A DNA stretch of 64,000 bases from Gonapodya sp. JEL0774 (taxonomy: Eukaryota > Monoblepharomycota > Monoblepharidomycetes > Monoblepharidales > Gonapodyaceae): assembly GCA_027604505.1 (NCBI GenBank), contig JADIIX010000019.1:118408-182407 (forward strand). Direction: 5' to 3'. The position numbers and the translations under genes are program-made. Under the pieces are notes generated by a model, which was not told the origin of the DNA, did no database searches, and saw only the letters and a list, made by a program, of their open reading frames with translations. Shown in pieces: positions 47,083 to 58,748 of the stretch. Position 1 is the first letter of the stretch; each line of letters starts with the position of its first letter.

Positions 47083-49332
47083 TCACTCCCCAAGTTGAAT
47101 CCCAACCTCCGTCAACTTTGCCTCCACAACATTTTTCAATACTCTGTGTGCCTAATTAGCGGAGCAGAGGGTAGCGATGAGTTTACCCAACAACATCCGC
47201 TCATTTGATACTAAACAAACCGTGGAACTCACTTTACTTGCCCTCTCAAGTTCGATTTTCAGTTCTCTGACCCTTCCATTTTTTTTATCCAACAGCTTTT
47301 CCACTGTAGCCATAATACTCTTTGCTTTATCCACTGTGAGGGTAGCCTTGCCACTCGCACCAGGCGGAACGTCAGGGCGAGATAGCTCAGTTGCATGATT
47401 AGCAGGCTGTCTGTGACTTGTGCGGCGAGATGTCGGGGAGGCTTGTGATACGGTACGGAGTGGAGGAGGGAGCGACGCAAGTATTGCTGTGAGTTGAGCG
47501 TCCTTTAGGATGTGGTTTGAGTGTTTGATTCTGCAGATGAAAAGGATAAAGATTCTCCCCCTAAATTATTCTTGTACCTTCTTTTGGAGATCGTCGAGGA
47601 TTTGTCGCGCAGCGCTCTCCAAAACCTGGAAAAGGGCGTAAAACTTCATCCTCAGAACCGTAAATTATCAGTAGTGGTCCCTCACCTTTCTTTGTGTATC
47701 TGCTCCACTGGTGTCGAGCGCTTGATTCATTCCTTCCGCCCATCCCCCGGCTAACCGACTTTGCTCCTCTTCCGCTGTCCTCATCCTCATATTCATCCTC
47801 TCGCACTCTATTTTTGCCTCTTCTACCTTTCTCTCCATTTCTTTGCATCGCTCTGTCACCATCTTGAGTGATGCTTTGAGCTTATCATAGTGGGTAAGGT
47901 CACGGCGAAGGTTGTCACAGGTAGCACGGGCTTGAGCGAGAGGTTGGCTGAGTGTTTTATTTTGGGCGAGAAGTGTTACGGTTTGTTGTGAGTGATTGGC
48001 AGATTGGGCGGACAAGCCGCTGGATTGATCCTGTGATTTGGTTGGGGTTTCTAAAACACACAAGCGAGGATCGCCATCAGCTTCACACTCTACCTTAAGG
48101 GAGTTAATGAGAGCAAGGTTATTGAGGGTGATATCGTTGTAGTAAGTTTTCATTTCAGAAAAGGCTTTGTCGTGTCTGGTTTTAATGGTGTCGCAGCTCT
48201 CTTAGAAAACCGCAATCATGTGCCGCAGGGGCTTTGAGATATTCACTGTTTGGATAGCGTGCTCAGCTGCAAATTTTTTCGTTCCTCGATTTCATGAACC
48301 TCGGTCTTCATTCTTAACTCCAAATCCTCTCGGAGCTCCTTGATCCTCCCCTCCCATGTCTCAAGTAGCTTGTCCTCCTTTCCTCTCAGTTCATCTTTCA
48401 CTTCCTGAATCTCTTCCGCCATGCTTTTCTTCATCTTTCTGACTTCCTCTTCTTGTTCTGCTTGTAATTCCCGTGCTCCTCGTTTGAGGATTCGTTTTTC
48501 TGCTATGAGCTGGTCAGCCCTGTGAGCTGCTTCGGCGGAAATTTCAGTAGCACGTGAACCATGCTCTCGGTGATGGTGGTCAACAGCGTGAGAGAATTCA
48601 AATAACATGTGCTTTACTTTTTGTTTGTAGACCTGCGAACAAGATGTTGATGAGCGAAGAGTGAGATCCGAAAACTGCAGACCCATTTTTATCGTTTGCC
48701 ATCTTTCGCAATTGCCCAAACCACCAACTTAGTTTCGAATTCCCCAGTTTCGTGGCATTGGGCCTCCGTGTGGAACCCTACTGGGTCACGAGTAACCCAC
48801 GAACCTTGATCAGCAGTTGATGCTCTTCCTCCCCTTCTTCAAGTTCTCGCTCTTTATTGAAAACCGAAGCTTGGGATTCATTGAGCTCTTTATCCCAGAT
48901 TGCTTGAAATGTTGCTATTTGATCCTATGGGAGAACGACAATCCATTAGCACCAGAAGAGAAGGTCGAACTAGGAGTCCAATCACCCACCCTTTCCACCT
49001 TAAAGAAGTTACGTTCCTCGGAAAGCTGCCTCGCCTCGTCCTGAAGCTTTTTGAGCGTCGCAACTAGTTGTTCGTCTGTCATTGCCTCCAAAGCTGCTGG
49101 ATCGATTTCATTTTTGAGCGTGGCTGAGGAAGTATCCTACACAATTTGATTCGACGTGTCTGATTAAGCGGGTTTGACCAGAGAAATTCATTACAAGCGA
49201 ATGGAAGAGGATGTGTTCAGGTAGGTGCAGCCGGCTCAAAGATGTACTCAAATGAGACCCATTTATTGCGATCTTGCTGTGAGAGTATGTCCGAATTGCT
49301 TCAAAGCCGGTACGCACCATGTTTGGGTTTGG
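47083..49332 (-). CDS. DRC4: GAS8/DRC4, nexin-dynein regulatory complex subunit of motile flagella
   Basis: Coiled-coil axonemal protein (trypanin/PF2 in protists) that links doublet microtubules and controls dynein. Motifs along the minus strand: DTSSATLKNEIDPAALEAMTDEQLVATL (49123-49040), IWDKELNES (48900), then VYKQKVKHMLFEF (~48620), ELRMKTEVHEIEERKN (~48260), YYNDITLNNLALINSLK (~48140), QPLAQARATCDNLRRDLTHYDK (~47910), and a C-terminal exon AHRVLKNVVEAKLTEVGIQLGE ending at 47083. These match the family order exactly. A short 15-nt exon at 49318-49332 (encoding AKPKH with flanking phases) appears to precede the 49133-49 kb exon; the initiating ATG was not located and lies further upstream. 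At least seven introns. Presence of this gene implies a flagellated life stage. Confidence 0.9.
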
Positions 49333-49339
49333 CTACAGG

Positions 49340-50774
49340 AAGATGAATCGGAGAGGTCCAACGACAGAAGGTGAACCTACGCTTACAAGGTTGAGATTTA
49401 TTGTCAGATCGTAGAGAAAGACAGGGAAATTCAAAGATGGGTTGCAGAGCTTCGCGGACACCCTTCACTTCGCAGGACCTGCGATCACACCATGAAAGCA
49501 ATAAATCGTTGTCCATACGAACAACGACCAGTACTGATGCCACATCTTCCTCTTCCACCACCACCTCACATTGTTGCTACACTTCAAAACCCACCGCGAT
49601 CAATCATACCGTTGCTGAATCCTCAATTCGTAACTGTGTTCAATGCACTCGGGGATTCGGGCCATGAAAGCCTCACTCGACTACTACCCGCTCCTTTCAA
49701 GTTAGCTGGACCTTCGATATGGACAGTTCCTCTCTTGAGTGAAATCGGGGCCATGAGAATAGTGGACTTCTTTGTCGGTAATACATTTTGTCTGATGCAG
49801 CGGATATAATTGGTGTCACGACATAAATTTTACCGAACGCCTGATGCTCGCTTCTTAGAGACAGCCTTCTACTTCCCTGGCTCTCGAACATAAACGATAT
49901 GTTCTATCGGACAGCTGCTCCCCCTGGCGGCACTGCATGACCGAACTTTTTGGGATCATGCGAACACTAGCGCCTCTTATGTTTCCCGAAAATGAAGAAA
50001 GTACAAAGTGGATGTGGCCAGACATAGGGGACATGGTGGGACAGTTGAACATGGCTCGGTCCGAATCCCATCCTTTTCAATTGGTTCGCTCCATCAGTCC
50101 TTTGAAGCATCTCAATTTTTCTTGGTCAAGTACGTCCCGGACCCGTCCGATCCTGTGAATGGTGGAGGGCTAAAAATGCTTTCAAAACATTTTGACAAGG
50201 TGAGATTTGACCCTCACTATGGTTCGATTTTTCAGTCTCCCATCCACCTCCCCATCGTAATAATTTAGTGTTCTGTCACACTCAATCTGTGCCTCGGACT
50301 TCTACCCAATCCGTCGGGCTTCCGGGGTTCCGAGCTTTATTTCTATGCACATTCAGAACACATCAACCCTATTCTGACATATCGACATGAACCGGGGCGC
50401 TGTGTACTGCACCTTGGTGGCATCTGGCACGCTGTTTCGGAAGTAGAAGTGGGGGAAAGGTGGAATCTTATAGCATTTTTGAGATGAGTTGTGAGTGGAG
50501 ACAATTAATTCGGGAGGAGGTCCAAATCGCGTCTGACGGTGCACAGGGATTCTGGGTTACAAATGAAGAAACACTGAGTAGAAGAATAACATGGTGTCAG
50601 AACTACACTGCATGCGAAATTATCTTTTGAATAATCGTTGGCCAGCACAACCCCACCCTCATTGAACCACCAACAGACCAAAGTCTCAGCAGTTCAATCT
50701 CGCGATCCCGGCCATCACCACTTTCACAGTTGCAAGGCCAAACTAACGGTCTTGAAATTTTTGGGAAATCGCAA
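49340..50774. other. Unresolved stretch with coding-like fragments, no complete gene
   Basis: On the plus strand, fragments read as protein but no frame can be chained: AMKASLDYYPLLS near 49662-49705 (resembling the N-terminal helix of BAHD/transferase-family acyltransferases), MFPENEESTKWMWPDIGDMVGQL near 49980-50050 and VPDPSDPVNGGGLKMLSKHFDK near 50130-50200, the last followed by a donor-like GTGAGA. Stops interrupt all candidate joins. It could be a decayed gene or a gene with very small exons. The 5' end of DRC4 on the minus strand must also lie somewhere in 49340-49700. Confidence 0.35.
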
Positions 50775-51547
50775 ATGAACGACACCGTAGGGGTCGGATC
50801 GCAAATCATCCAAGCAACTCCCGACGTGCCTGAAACGTCACTCCCCAGTCCGCCGTTCCCGCATCCGATTGATCACTTTGATGTCCACGTCGTGAGTAGT
50901 CCGGTGGTTGTGAAGATGTTTGAGCGTGTTCTCATGTCTGCCCGATTGTTTGCTTCATGACGAGTAGTACTTCAAGCAGTACAATAAACAGGAGGTATGT
51001 TTCATCTGGATATGCTGAACGGGAATCATTTCTGTTTGACGATCTGAATAGGTCGAATTCGCTCGACGCTTGTACGAGGAAATTGTCCAAACTTTTCCCT
51101 ACTTGCGAAGGTGGCCCATCCACGAGACACCACGAGGACCCCACATCACCGGGATGTTCGAAATCGACGTAGTGACCCCACTTGAGTACGGAACGTTTTT
51201 GCCATGGTTGCTGACTAGGCGCGGTAAAGTGTAATCTGATACCACCATCCCATGGAGCGTTGAAGTGTAATGGAAAATCGTGGGCGTGTAACAGGTGATC
51301 TTTCAGTTCTGGTCCATCCTCATTTGAAGAAGGAATCCATAGTGGGAAAGAATAGATTAGAAGTTGAGATTGAAGATCACACAAAGTGAGTTTTACGACG
51401 TTTAGTTGTTCCATGGAGCTCTTCCCGCCGTATTTTTGACAACTATTGCGTCTATATGGCAGATATGCCGCGTGGTTTGGTGAAAGAATTCCGCTTGACC
51501 TGACTTTCCAGGGAAACGCGGAGCAGATGTCAAGAATCATTGCATAG
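50775..51547 (+). CDS. DOPA 4,5-dioxygenase family protein (DODA-like)
   Basis: Small vicinal-oxygen-chelate-like protein of the DOPA 4,5-dioxygenase family (first known from fungal betalain synthesis; most members have unknown substrates). Five exons in phase: 50775-50891, 50968-50994 (27 nt), 51052-51223, 51307-51385, 51463-51547; 159 residues. Family motifs: HPIDHFDVHVYFKQ (first metal-ligand histidines), FARRLYEEIVQTFPYLRRW, RGPHITGMFEIDV with the conserved GPH, YGTFLPWLLTRR, VLVHPH, DHTKYAAWFGERIPLDL at the C-terminus. Every splice was supported by family sequence on both sides. ATG at 50775 preferred; another at 50730 would add 15 residues. A long minus-strand frame (50932-51540) lies antisense to this gene and is not coding. 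The stop is only 158 bp before the CCDC146 start. Confidence 0.85.
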
Positions 51548-51704
51548 CTTCAAACGGGATGCATCTGTTAGATAAAGTTAGGGCATTTTTTGATACATGA
51601 ACTATCAGTCTAAGACCAGCCAATCATCATGAGCCATGGAATGTGATTATGTTCAGGAATAACGAACATCACACAACTGTGTGTGATTCCCAACTACAAA
51701 GCTC

Positions 51705-54700
51705 ATGGATTCTCCGAACGAAATGGACACGACAAACCCCGGTACGCCTGCGGTACAACAACTGCAGCTCACAGTACCCGTTCCGACGGTTGAATCGTCG
51801 CGACCGACCCCATCTCCCCCAATTGTTGCCTCTCCCAATCCCCAGCTCGGACAGCTCAGACCACCTGTAAATGAAACACTCAGTCAAAACTCTGCGCCAA
51901 ATGCTCCGCTGTTCTCTGCATCGGGTTCGGAGCTGCCTCTCACAATCCGTCCAGATGAGGACGATGATGCAGACCTCTACAGTGGTTTGTTTGACATCGA
52001 ACAGACTCCGGCTCTCCGAATGATCGAACAGATTAAGAAGAATAGGGACTTGCCAGTCGAGAAGTGAGTGATCGTGTATTGGGTGAGCAAGTTGGTGGAC
52101 GGGACATACAGAAGTCACCGGATGCACGAGCACAGATAAGGTGCGGAAGACATGTATGGCACAAAGCAGATAGTATAGAAGTAATTGCACGGGAAGTGAG
52201 TGAACGAAGCGTTGCAATGTTACCCGATTGAGTGGTACCAGTTGGCTTCGGGAAGCGGCATTGTTGCTCTGTTACCAGTCCAGACGCCTTTGCTCATGGC
52301 ACTGTGCCCATTCTATCGAGACCAGCCAAATCTTCTTCCGATGAACAGCACGAAAGGTGCGGCAGGAACGGAGCCACAATTGCAATTATTCCTGAAATGG
52401 AATACACGTCATGGCTTGTGCTTTCACTATTGCTTCTGGGATTTCTTGTTTCCTGTTTCTGCCATGCCGGAGGTGCTTCCTTGCATAACTTCCTACCTCT
52501 CTGAAGGATCGAAGACCTGCGTCAGCGATTCCTATCCCTCCACTCCCACCTTTTGTCCTCCATAAAGTATGAGCGCTCGCTGCACCAAACTACCAACCGT
52601 ATTTCTCGCAAAGTTGCATCACAGAAAGTCGATGCCGACCGCTCGACGGCACGTTCCTTCCAAGAGTCCTCTGGTATTGGTGAGCTGAAGAGGGAGCTAA
52701 CAAAGGCACAAAATGAAGTTGCGCTTTGTCTCGAGCGCGAGGCTCGCCTTGAAAAGGAAATCGAAGACACCCAACGTGAAAAGACGCAGCTCCTGTCGGA
52801 CATTGAAGGTATTCGGCGGCACAAGCAAGACATGCTCGAACCCCAACTCATTCAATCCACAAAGGAGCTCAAACTAGAGGTTCTCCAGAGACGACACCAA
52901 GTGGAGAATCTTCAGAAAGACCTTGAGGAAAAGGAAGGCACTTGTGCGACGATATCACATGAGCGCGAACTCTTAGAAGCTGATCGCGAGAGACACGCCG
53001 CAGCACTCACCAAGAGTGCAGAGATGCCACTCAAGATTCAAAAACAGTCTGCGGTGCTCATCGACGCTTTGTCTTCACTTGGGAGCGAGCTCAATGCTCA
53101 GACAAACCAGTCGGGACAACTGGAACAGTCACTGGCTAATCTCCAAAAAAGAAAACGGGAACTCGAAGACACAAAGCTCGATCTTCTCGCTGACGTAGAA
53201 ACTCGTAAGGGTGAAGCGCGGGAGCTGGAAAAGGCGTGTGAAGATATCACTAAAGATTTGGAGATAGCGAAAGAGCAAGTGGTGACCCAGAGAGCAGAGA
53301 AAGTCAGGCTTGAGGCTGCTGGGAAACGAATCATTCAAGAGGTGAGTGCCCAACCTAATCTATTGCAGTTTGAAGTCGTTCTTATCAGGGATAGCCGCTA
53401 GCTCTAATCTATATTGCCTTGTATATAGGCGAAGCGGGAGCACGATCGCCTACTTCGTTCTCTTCGCGATAAGGACACTGCCCTCAAACTGAATCGCCGA
53501 CTCACGAACTCTCTTAATGCCCTTCTTGCGGCAATTCCCCCCGTAAAGAACCATCTTGTGGATCTCGACCACGACGCTAATTCTTGTGCTCGGGAGCGTG
53601 CGCATCGAGCTCAAGAGCAAATCGCAGCTCGGCGTGAGACCGATATTTTGCTGCACCATGTCGTTAAAACCAAAGGTGTGGATGAGGAGAAGAGGACACT
53701 CGTTGAGTCTGAGCAGGAGAAGATTGCAAACCTGGAGACAGAACTAGATCGAGCCACCAAAGAGCTCTCTGGAACGCGAACACGCCTTGTATCCGTGTCT
53801 TTGGAGAGGACTTTGCGAGCACGCGATTTACTTCGCGCTCAGGCTCGGTTGAGACGTGCGAGGGAAGACTTGGCCGCCACAATAGCATCCCTTACAGATG
53901 CACAGGAGTCGTGTGAGGAAGCCATGCACAACGTGCATGAATTTGCAGCTATGTATGAGGTTGTTAAAGCGGAGAGGAACAGGTACGCGGAGATGGTGAG
54001 GTCCGCGGGTCAGAGGTGCCAAGAGGTGGAAGAGAAACTCAAAGTTTTGGGCAATGAAGCCGAGGTGGTCAAAGGGGAGGTAGAGACAAAAGAGAGGGAG
54101 CTTGGAGTGAGTGTATGATCGCTTAGTTTTGACATTGCTCTTCAGGAACTATATAATTCTCTCGTCGGTTAGAAACAAAAACGAGAGAATGCGGCCGCGT
54201 ATGCACTGCGGGACACGATGAGAAATGAAGCAAACAAAGCGCAGGCAATATTTGGTGATAAAAGAGGCGAGTTACACACTCAGTGTGATCACCTCACTGT
54301 CAAATCACGAGGTGGGCGGAACCCTCACGGATTCGTCGTCTTCAGACCAGATCGCCCAGCACGTATCACGCATCGCGACTCTGACGACAAGGATCTCTTC
54401 TGCGGAGGCGGTTATATCTACAGCATCCAAAACGCTGTCTCGCTATGTTTGTGAAAGAGATGGACTGGCAGCGAATGTTTCTGATCGCAACAGGGATTTG
54501 AAAGAATGCCGCGAAAAGCTGGAGGCCATGCAAGATTATATAAGGAATGGAGAGGAGGCGGGGATGCAGGTGGAGGAGGACATTTCCAAGATCCGAACAG
54601 CACTAAAGGGAATCGAACGCAGCATCCAGGTCGGCCACAAGTTTCGAGTGGAAACGGAGGAACTGGAGAGGCGGGCTGAGCAGATCACGGGGGAACTGCA

Positions 54701-55628
54701 GGAGGTACGCAAGCGTGTGGACGTGCTCGGTGATACCGTGGAGACTCCAACTGGAGAGCAAGCAAAGGAGAGGGTACGACATCTTGGCGGGAAAGATCCT
54801 TCGCAACAGGAATTGTCCAAGCGAATTCGATTTTTGGAAGAGAAGCTGGCGGAAACTGAGGAAAAGTTGTTGGAAAAGGACTTGGTGCTTGAGGAAGTAG
54901 AAGATTTGGTGGGGAGAGTTGAAGCGGATGTTGAAGACGGGAAATCGGTCACGGGATCAATTGTGGTCAAGGTGATTGATTCCATTTTGATTGTTCAAGG
55001 GAAGAAGGGCTCACCTGATCTACGACCTCTCCACATGCAGGTAAACGAGCTTCAACGACGTATTAAAGCCATGACTCGGTCTGTGACGTCGTGTGTCTCG
55101 GAGCTGTCCATGCACCAAGCCTTGGCGATGACACTATATCGTGAGCTATGTGACAAAGAGGCTCTAATTACAGAAGCCCGCACTCGTGTGGACCGAGGCG
55201 AAGCCCCCACACCAGAGGTTGAGGTTGAGTATGTTAAAGCGGAACGGCGCAGAGTCTCCAAGGAGCAGGAGCTACGCGAGATTGAGGAGAAGAGGAGGAA
55301 GGAAACAAGTGCGGGGGTCGTTGAAGTGTGAGTGCAACGTCTGTTAAAATCCCATTATTCTTCTCACAATGTAAAATCTCGACTCACTTCCGTATGCAGG
55401 GACGATGATGGCTTCTTTGTTATTTCAGCTACAACGCGAACTCTCGCCGAGCCCAGACCCAACGCATACGTGACCGATGCCATTACAATTGGAAGTAGTG
55501 GTATTTCGGAACTGCCCATTCCAAAACCGTATGGCGCATACGCTCCCTTCAAACCTGTAGATGTGGGGACGGGAAGCCATTTGCAGCGGTATTATAGGAA
55601 GCCAATTAATCAACCTGTGGAGATTTAG
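51705..55628 (+). CDS. CCDC146: CCDC146/MBO2-like centriolar-axonemal coiled-coil protein
   Basis: Flagellar/centriolar coiled-coil protein (MBO2 in Chlamydomonas, CCDC146 in animals). Seven exons in phase: 51705-52063, 52507-53341, 53429-54106, 54173-54284, 54346-54971, 55041-55327, 55400-55628; 1041 residues. The first ~100 residues are Pro/Ser-rich, ending in [26 protein letters not shown]; the rest is almost continuous coiled coil. Diagnostic late motifs are [31 protein letters not shown] and the C-terminal block [15 protein letters not shown] followed by [10 protein letters not shown]. The 69-nt intron 54972-55040 is a multiple of three and open; family spacing shows it is removed. The 54285-54345 intron (60 nt) was placed because reading through causes a frame change. 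Together with DRC4 it marks a flagellated organism. Confidence 0.9.
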
Positions 55629-55930
55629 ATTGACCTCTCCGACTGTTGGAGATGAAAATCATATTACGGTAAATATCCCGATTGTTGTGCCAACGTCCAT
55701 TTTCCACCACGCTGTGCTATTTGTGTTATATGTAACAGCCAGGGCAGAAGAACGGGGGCTCTGCTTTTGAAAATACGATCCACTGAAACAGTGGAGTTAT
55801 GTTGGGTCTCCACTTAAGTTTGTTATTTGCTTGAATTGAAAAGCACAGAAGTGCGATAAATAATGATCTGCAGAACTAACACGCACTGCAAGCTGCCCAG
55901 ACCAGACCGCAACCCCGATCTGGGAGGCGC
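55629..55930. other. Short intergenic region
   Basis: 3' flank of CCDC146 and 5' flank of the SH3 gene. No supported gene. Confidence 0.3.
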
Positions 55931-57576
55931 GGATGCCTCTCCCTGTTGAGTGTGATCTTGGTTCTTTCGTTTGTCCTTCTGACTGGCAGATTCACAACTG
56001 GACAGCGTACGAGAAACCGATTGGACTGGACTTGGAGAGTGGCGTGGTGTTCAGACATTGCTATCTCGCTCCTTCCACCACCTCCGTCTTTCATCACCAA
56101 ATCCTCTTCCATTTCTTATGACATCCACCACGACCTCTTCCAGTAGCAAAAAACTCAACAATATCACAAAACTATCTATCACCAAAAAATCTCGATCGTC
56201 TGGAACGACACGGACCCGAAATCGGAAAACGTCAACGAGAACCAGATCGTCTATTCTAACAACAGGAGATTCCACCGCCGTGGGCGATGGAGCGTTAGAG
56301 ACCCATGCCGCGCTGATCTCTATGCAGAATGGCCTACAGGCTTCAATGGACACGGCTATTTTAGTCGAGCCGGCTTCCCAATCTGTTCTACGTGGTACCC
56401 CGGAGTCTTCGATTGGACTCCCGGCTGCTGCGACTGCGAAGTCAGCGGACGGTGGTGCAATCAACTCACGGACTTTAAGTAGGCACGATCACACAGCCAG
56501 TTCAGCCACTTCGAAACCATTGAGCGTTACGCTCATTGGTGCAGTTGCCCTGGAAACAACAAAATCTCTTGATTATTCGAGTTCGGAAACTGATATTGCC
56601 GAGAACACGCTAGCGCAAGCGTGAGCTTTTCTTTCTGCTTTGTGATATGGTTTGCATGATGATTAAAGCTTGCCCAATGCTTATAGCAACACATCTACAG
56701 TGTCACCGAACGGTCTCAGCACAACCGCCATTCTTGGCATGTCTGCTCTCCTTGGTGTTCTCGTTATTGGCTTCCTCACTGGCTTCATCATTATCCGTGT
56801 GCGCCGGCGGACAGCCAAAGTCCAGGAGGACGAGAAGGATGCAACCCAAACCTCCAAACTCGCCACTGCACATCCCCAATTTTCTCCCGCTCCACCATTA
56901 TCGACCGACTTTGCGAGTGAGCTCGCACAATTTCAGCAACCGCCGGCCTTGAGCTTACATGCCAACTCCGAGGAGCGGAGAAGGTCCATCTCTGCAGCTA
57001 TCCTAGCAGCTGCACAAAGGAGCAGTCGATACTCAAATACCTCCCAAGCGACAAATAGTCCAGTGTCCCTCTCACGGGGACCCTATCTCTTGCCAGAGTT
57101 ATCTCTTGAAACACCAACCGGCGCGTCCGCGTTGATACTGTGAGTCTCAACAGGCGATCGATGAGGAGTCGCACACTTCGTAGCGCTCACAAAAACGAAG
57201 TTTCAATTTGAATCTCATTAACGCCGTATTTCATTTGCTTCCCACTCCCTATTTTGAATACTGTAGCACCGGCATTGTTATCGATCACTTTGTCCCTACT
57301 ACGGAAGATGAAATCGAGCTTCACTCCGGTGATCGGGTCTACATTTTCTTCCAGTACGAGGACGGTTGGATGCTCGGCCTCATTGATGGCACATCTGACA
57401 TGGGCTTTTTCCCTGCCGTATGTGTGACGGTGAAGCGAAGAGAAGGAGGACCACGCGGCCCCCGCTCGGCACCGGCTCCGAGTGGAAGTGGGTCAATAAG
57501 ACCTAGAACTTCGTCGAGGGAGGATGGATCGATGCTTTCTTTCTGGCGAGGGCTTGATACCACCCTGTGGAGTTGA
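55931..57576 (+). CDS. Single-pass membrane protein with C-terminal SH3 domain
   Basis: Function unassigned; topology recalls fungal Fus1/Sho1-like surface proteins. A hydrophobic stretch, LLSVILVLSFVLLTGRFTTGQ (55943-56003), would suit a signal peptide but has no in-frame ATG, so a 5' exon or another frame is needed. Then a Ser/Thr-rich ectodomain (exon ending 56620), an exon 56697-57139 with the transmembrane segment TTAILGMSALLGVLVIGFLTG and basic stop-transfer RVRRR, a ~100-residue cytoplasmic linker, and a last exon 57267-57576 with an SH3 domain: GIVIDHFVPTTEDEIELHSGDRVYIF, YEDGWMLGLIDGTSDMGFFPAVCV, carrying the ALYDY-equivalent, the DGW tryptophan and the terminal FFP. A Pro/Ser-rich tail ends the protein. 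Splice phases 2 and 2 fit. Probably links the cell surface to actin or MAPK signalling; inference from domain order. Confidence 0.75.
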
Positions 57577-57710
57577 CCGGAACGAAGGCGGACACACGAA
57601 TGTTTCAAAATTCATATTCTGCAGTATTATTATTATTATCTGATTCCCTGGTACTTATTATACCCACACATGTAACAGTCTCATATCGACATTTCTGTTT
57701 CGACATATAA

Positions 57711-57768
57711 TGCACCAATACCGATGCACCAACACGGACTGCAACAACACAGACTGCAACAACACGAT
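57711..57768. repeat. Short degenerate repeats (ATGCACCAA and ACTGCAACAACAC)
   Basis: ATGCACCAATACCG/ATGCACCAACACGG is followed by two copies of GACTGCAACAACAC. The units are 14-16 bp and lie between two genes; no coding role seen. Confidence 0.6.
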
Positions 57769-57821
57769 CAAGCAAAAAGTCTCTTTCTCCTCAAGTGTAA
57801 AAGAAGATTGTGGGTGGGACA

Positions 57822-58504
57822 TCACAATGAACCTTCAAATCCCCAAAATCTGCCACCTAAAATAACGATCAAACCTGCCCAGAGACCTAAATGCCCAAGA
57901 GCAATTTTCTCAAGCATCCTTTTCTGGTATGCAATGAGGAGCTCAGGTGGCATCGTCAGTCGTGGGGGCTCCGGGAGCGATGAGGATGACGGCCGAGTTT
58001 GGACAACCGAGGCCTGGATCAGATTCATATGGGCAGGTAACACCACTGTGACGTAAGAGAGCAGGAAGCTACAGAGAGCGGCTGACTCAAACAGACAACG
58101 AAAAGCACGAATTGAGAATAAGATGTACTTGCTCATTCTTCATGTGATTTTGATTCATTGGTGGGCTCACCAATCTTCGCGGCGACCCAAAAATCGAATT
58201 TGCCGGTCCTTCTTAGTTCCAAAATCACACTCCCGACAAACACACCCCCACAACCCGGCATTATCAACAGGTAGACGGTAGGCGGTGGGGGAACCTTAGT
58301 ATAGTAGGAGACGGCAGAGCTTAGATGACCAGGTGGCAAGCCTTCTCTGAAGGATTTCGCTCGGATTGCGCGGAGAACCAATGCATAAAGCGATGGGATG
58401 TCACGAAGTCCGTCAAGCCAGAGAACACCCAGAAGAAATCCTCCACATGAATAAATGAGAGCATCTCGCAGAGAACGAGATCGCAATGATATAAGAGGTG
58501 CCAT
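57822..58504 (-). CDS. Small hydrophobic multi-pass membrane protein, unidentified
   Basis: ATG at 58504. First exon: LRDALIYSCGGFLLGVLWLDGLRD (TM-like), a linker with VPPPPTVYLLIMPGCGGVFVGSVILE (TM-like) and GKFDFW. A GTGAGC donor at about 58172 (after AKIG) joins to an exon starting near 58095 with AALCSFLLSYVTVVLPAHMN (TM-like) and ending in KIALGHLGLWAGLIVILGGRFWGFEGSL at 57822, giving about four hydrophobic segments in roughly 200 residues. No family was recognised with confidence; a TRIC-type channel was considered because of the Gly-rich PGCGG helix but conserved residues do not clearly match. Confidence 0.5.
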
Positions 58505-58748
58505 GTGAATTGTGGCTCATGTGGTGGCACAGCATTGTTGGAGAGCTTGGTGTCATACTTCATGCGAACTCGCGTTGAGAACTGATTACACCATGAGGAA
58601 AGCAGACCCCGGGATCAGATTTCATGCAAATAAATAGAGGATATATGTCCACGCATGTAAAAACCAACATTTAAAGCTACACGAACAGAAATCACGAAAC
58701 TGAAACTATTGTTTGGCAGCATAGAGCTGCTTCCTGTCTGGACCATGT

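Noticed and set aside
50932-51540. 202-codon minus-strand open frame
   Set aside because: It is exactly antisense to the DODA-like exons, whose translation matches a known family on every exon; the minus-strand protein has no recognisable motif.
57822-58504. Assignment of the small hydrophobic protein to TRIC channels
   Set aside because: Only a general Gly-rich helix resemblance; the family's conserved basic and aromatic positions could not be matched.
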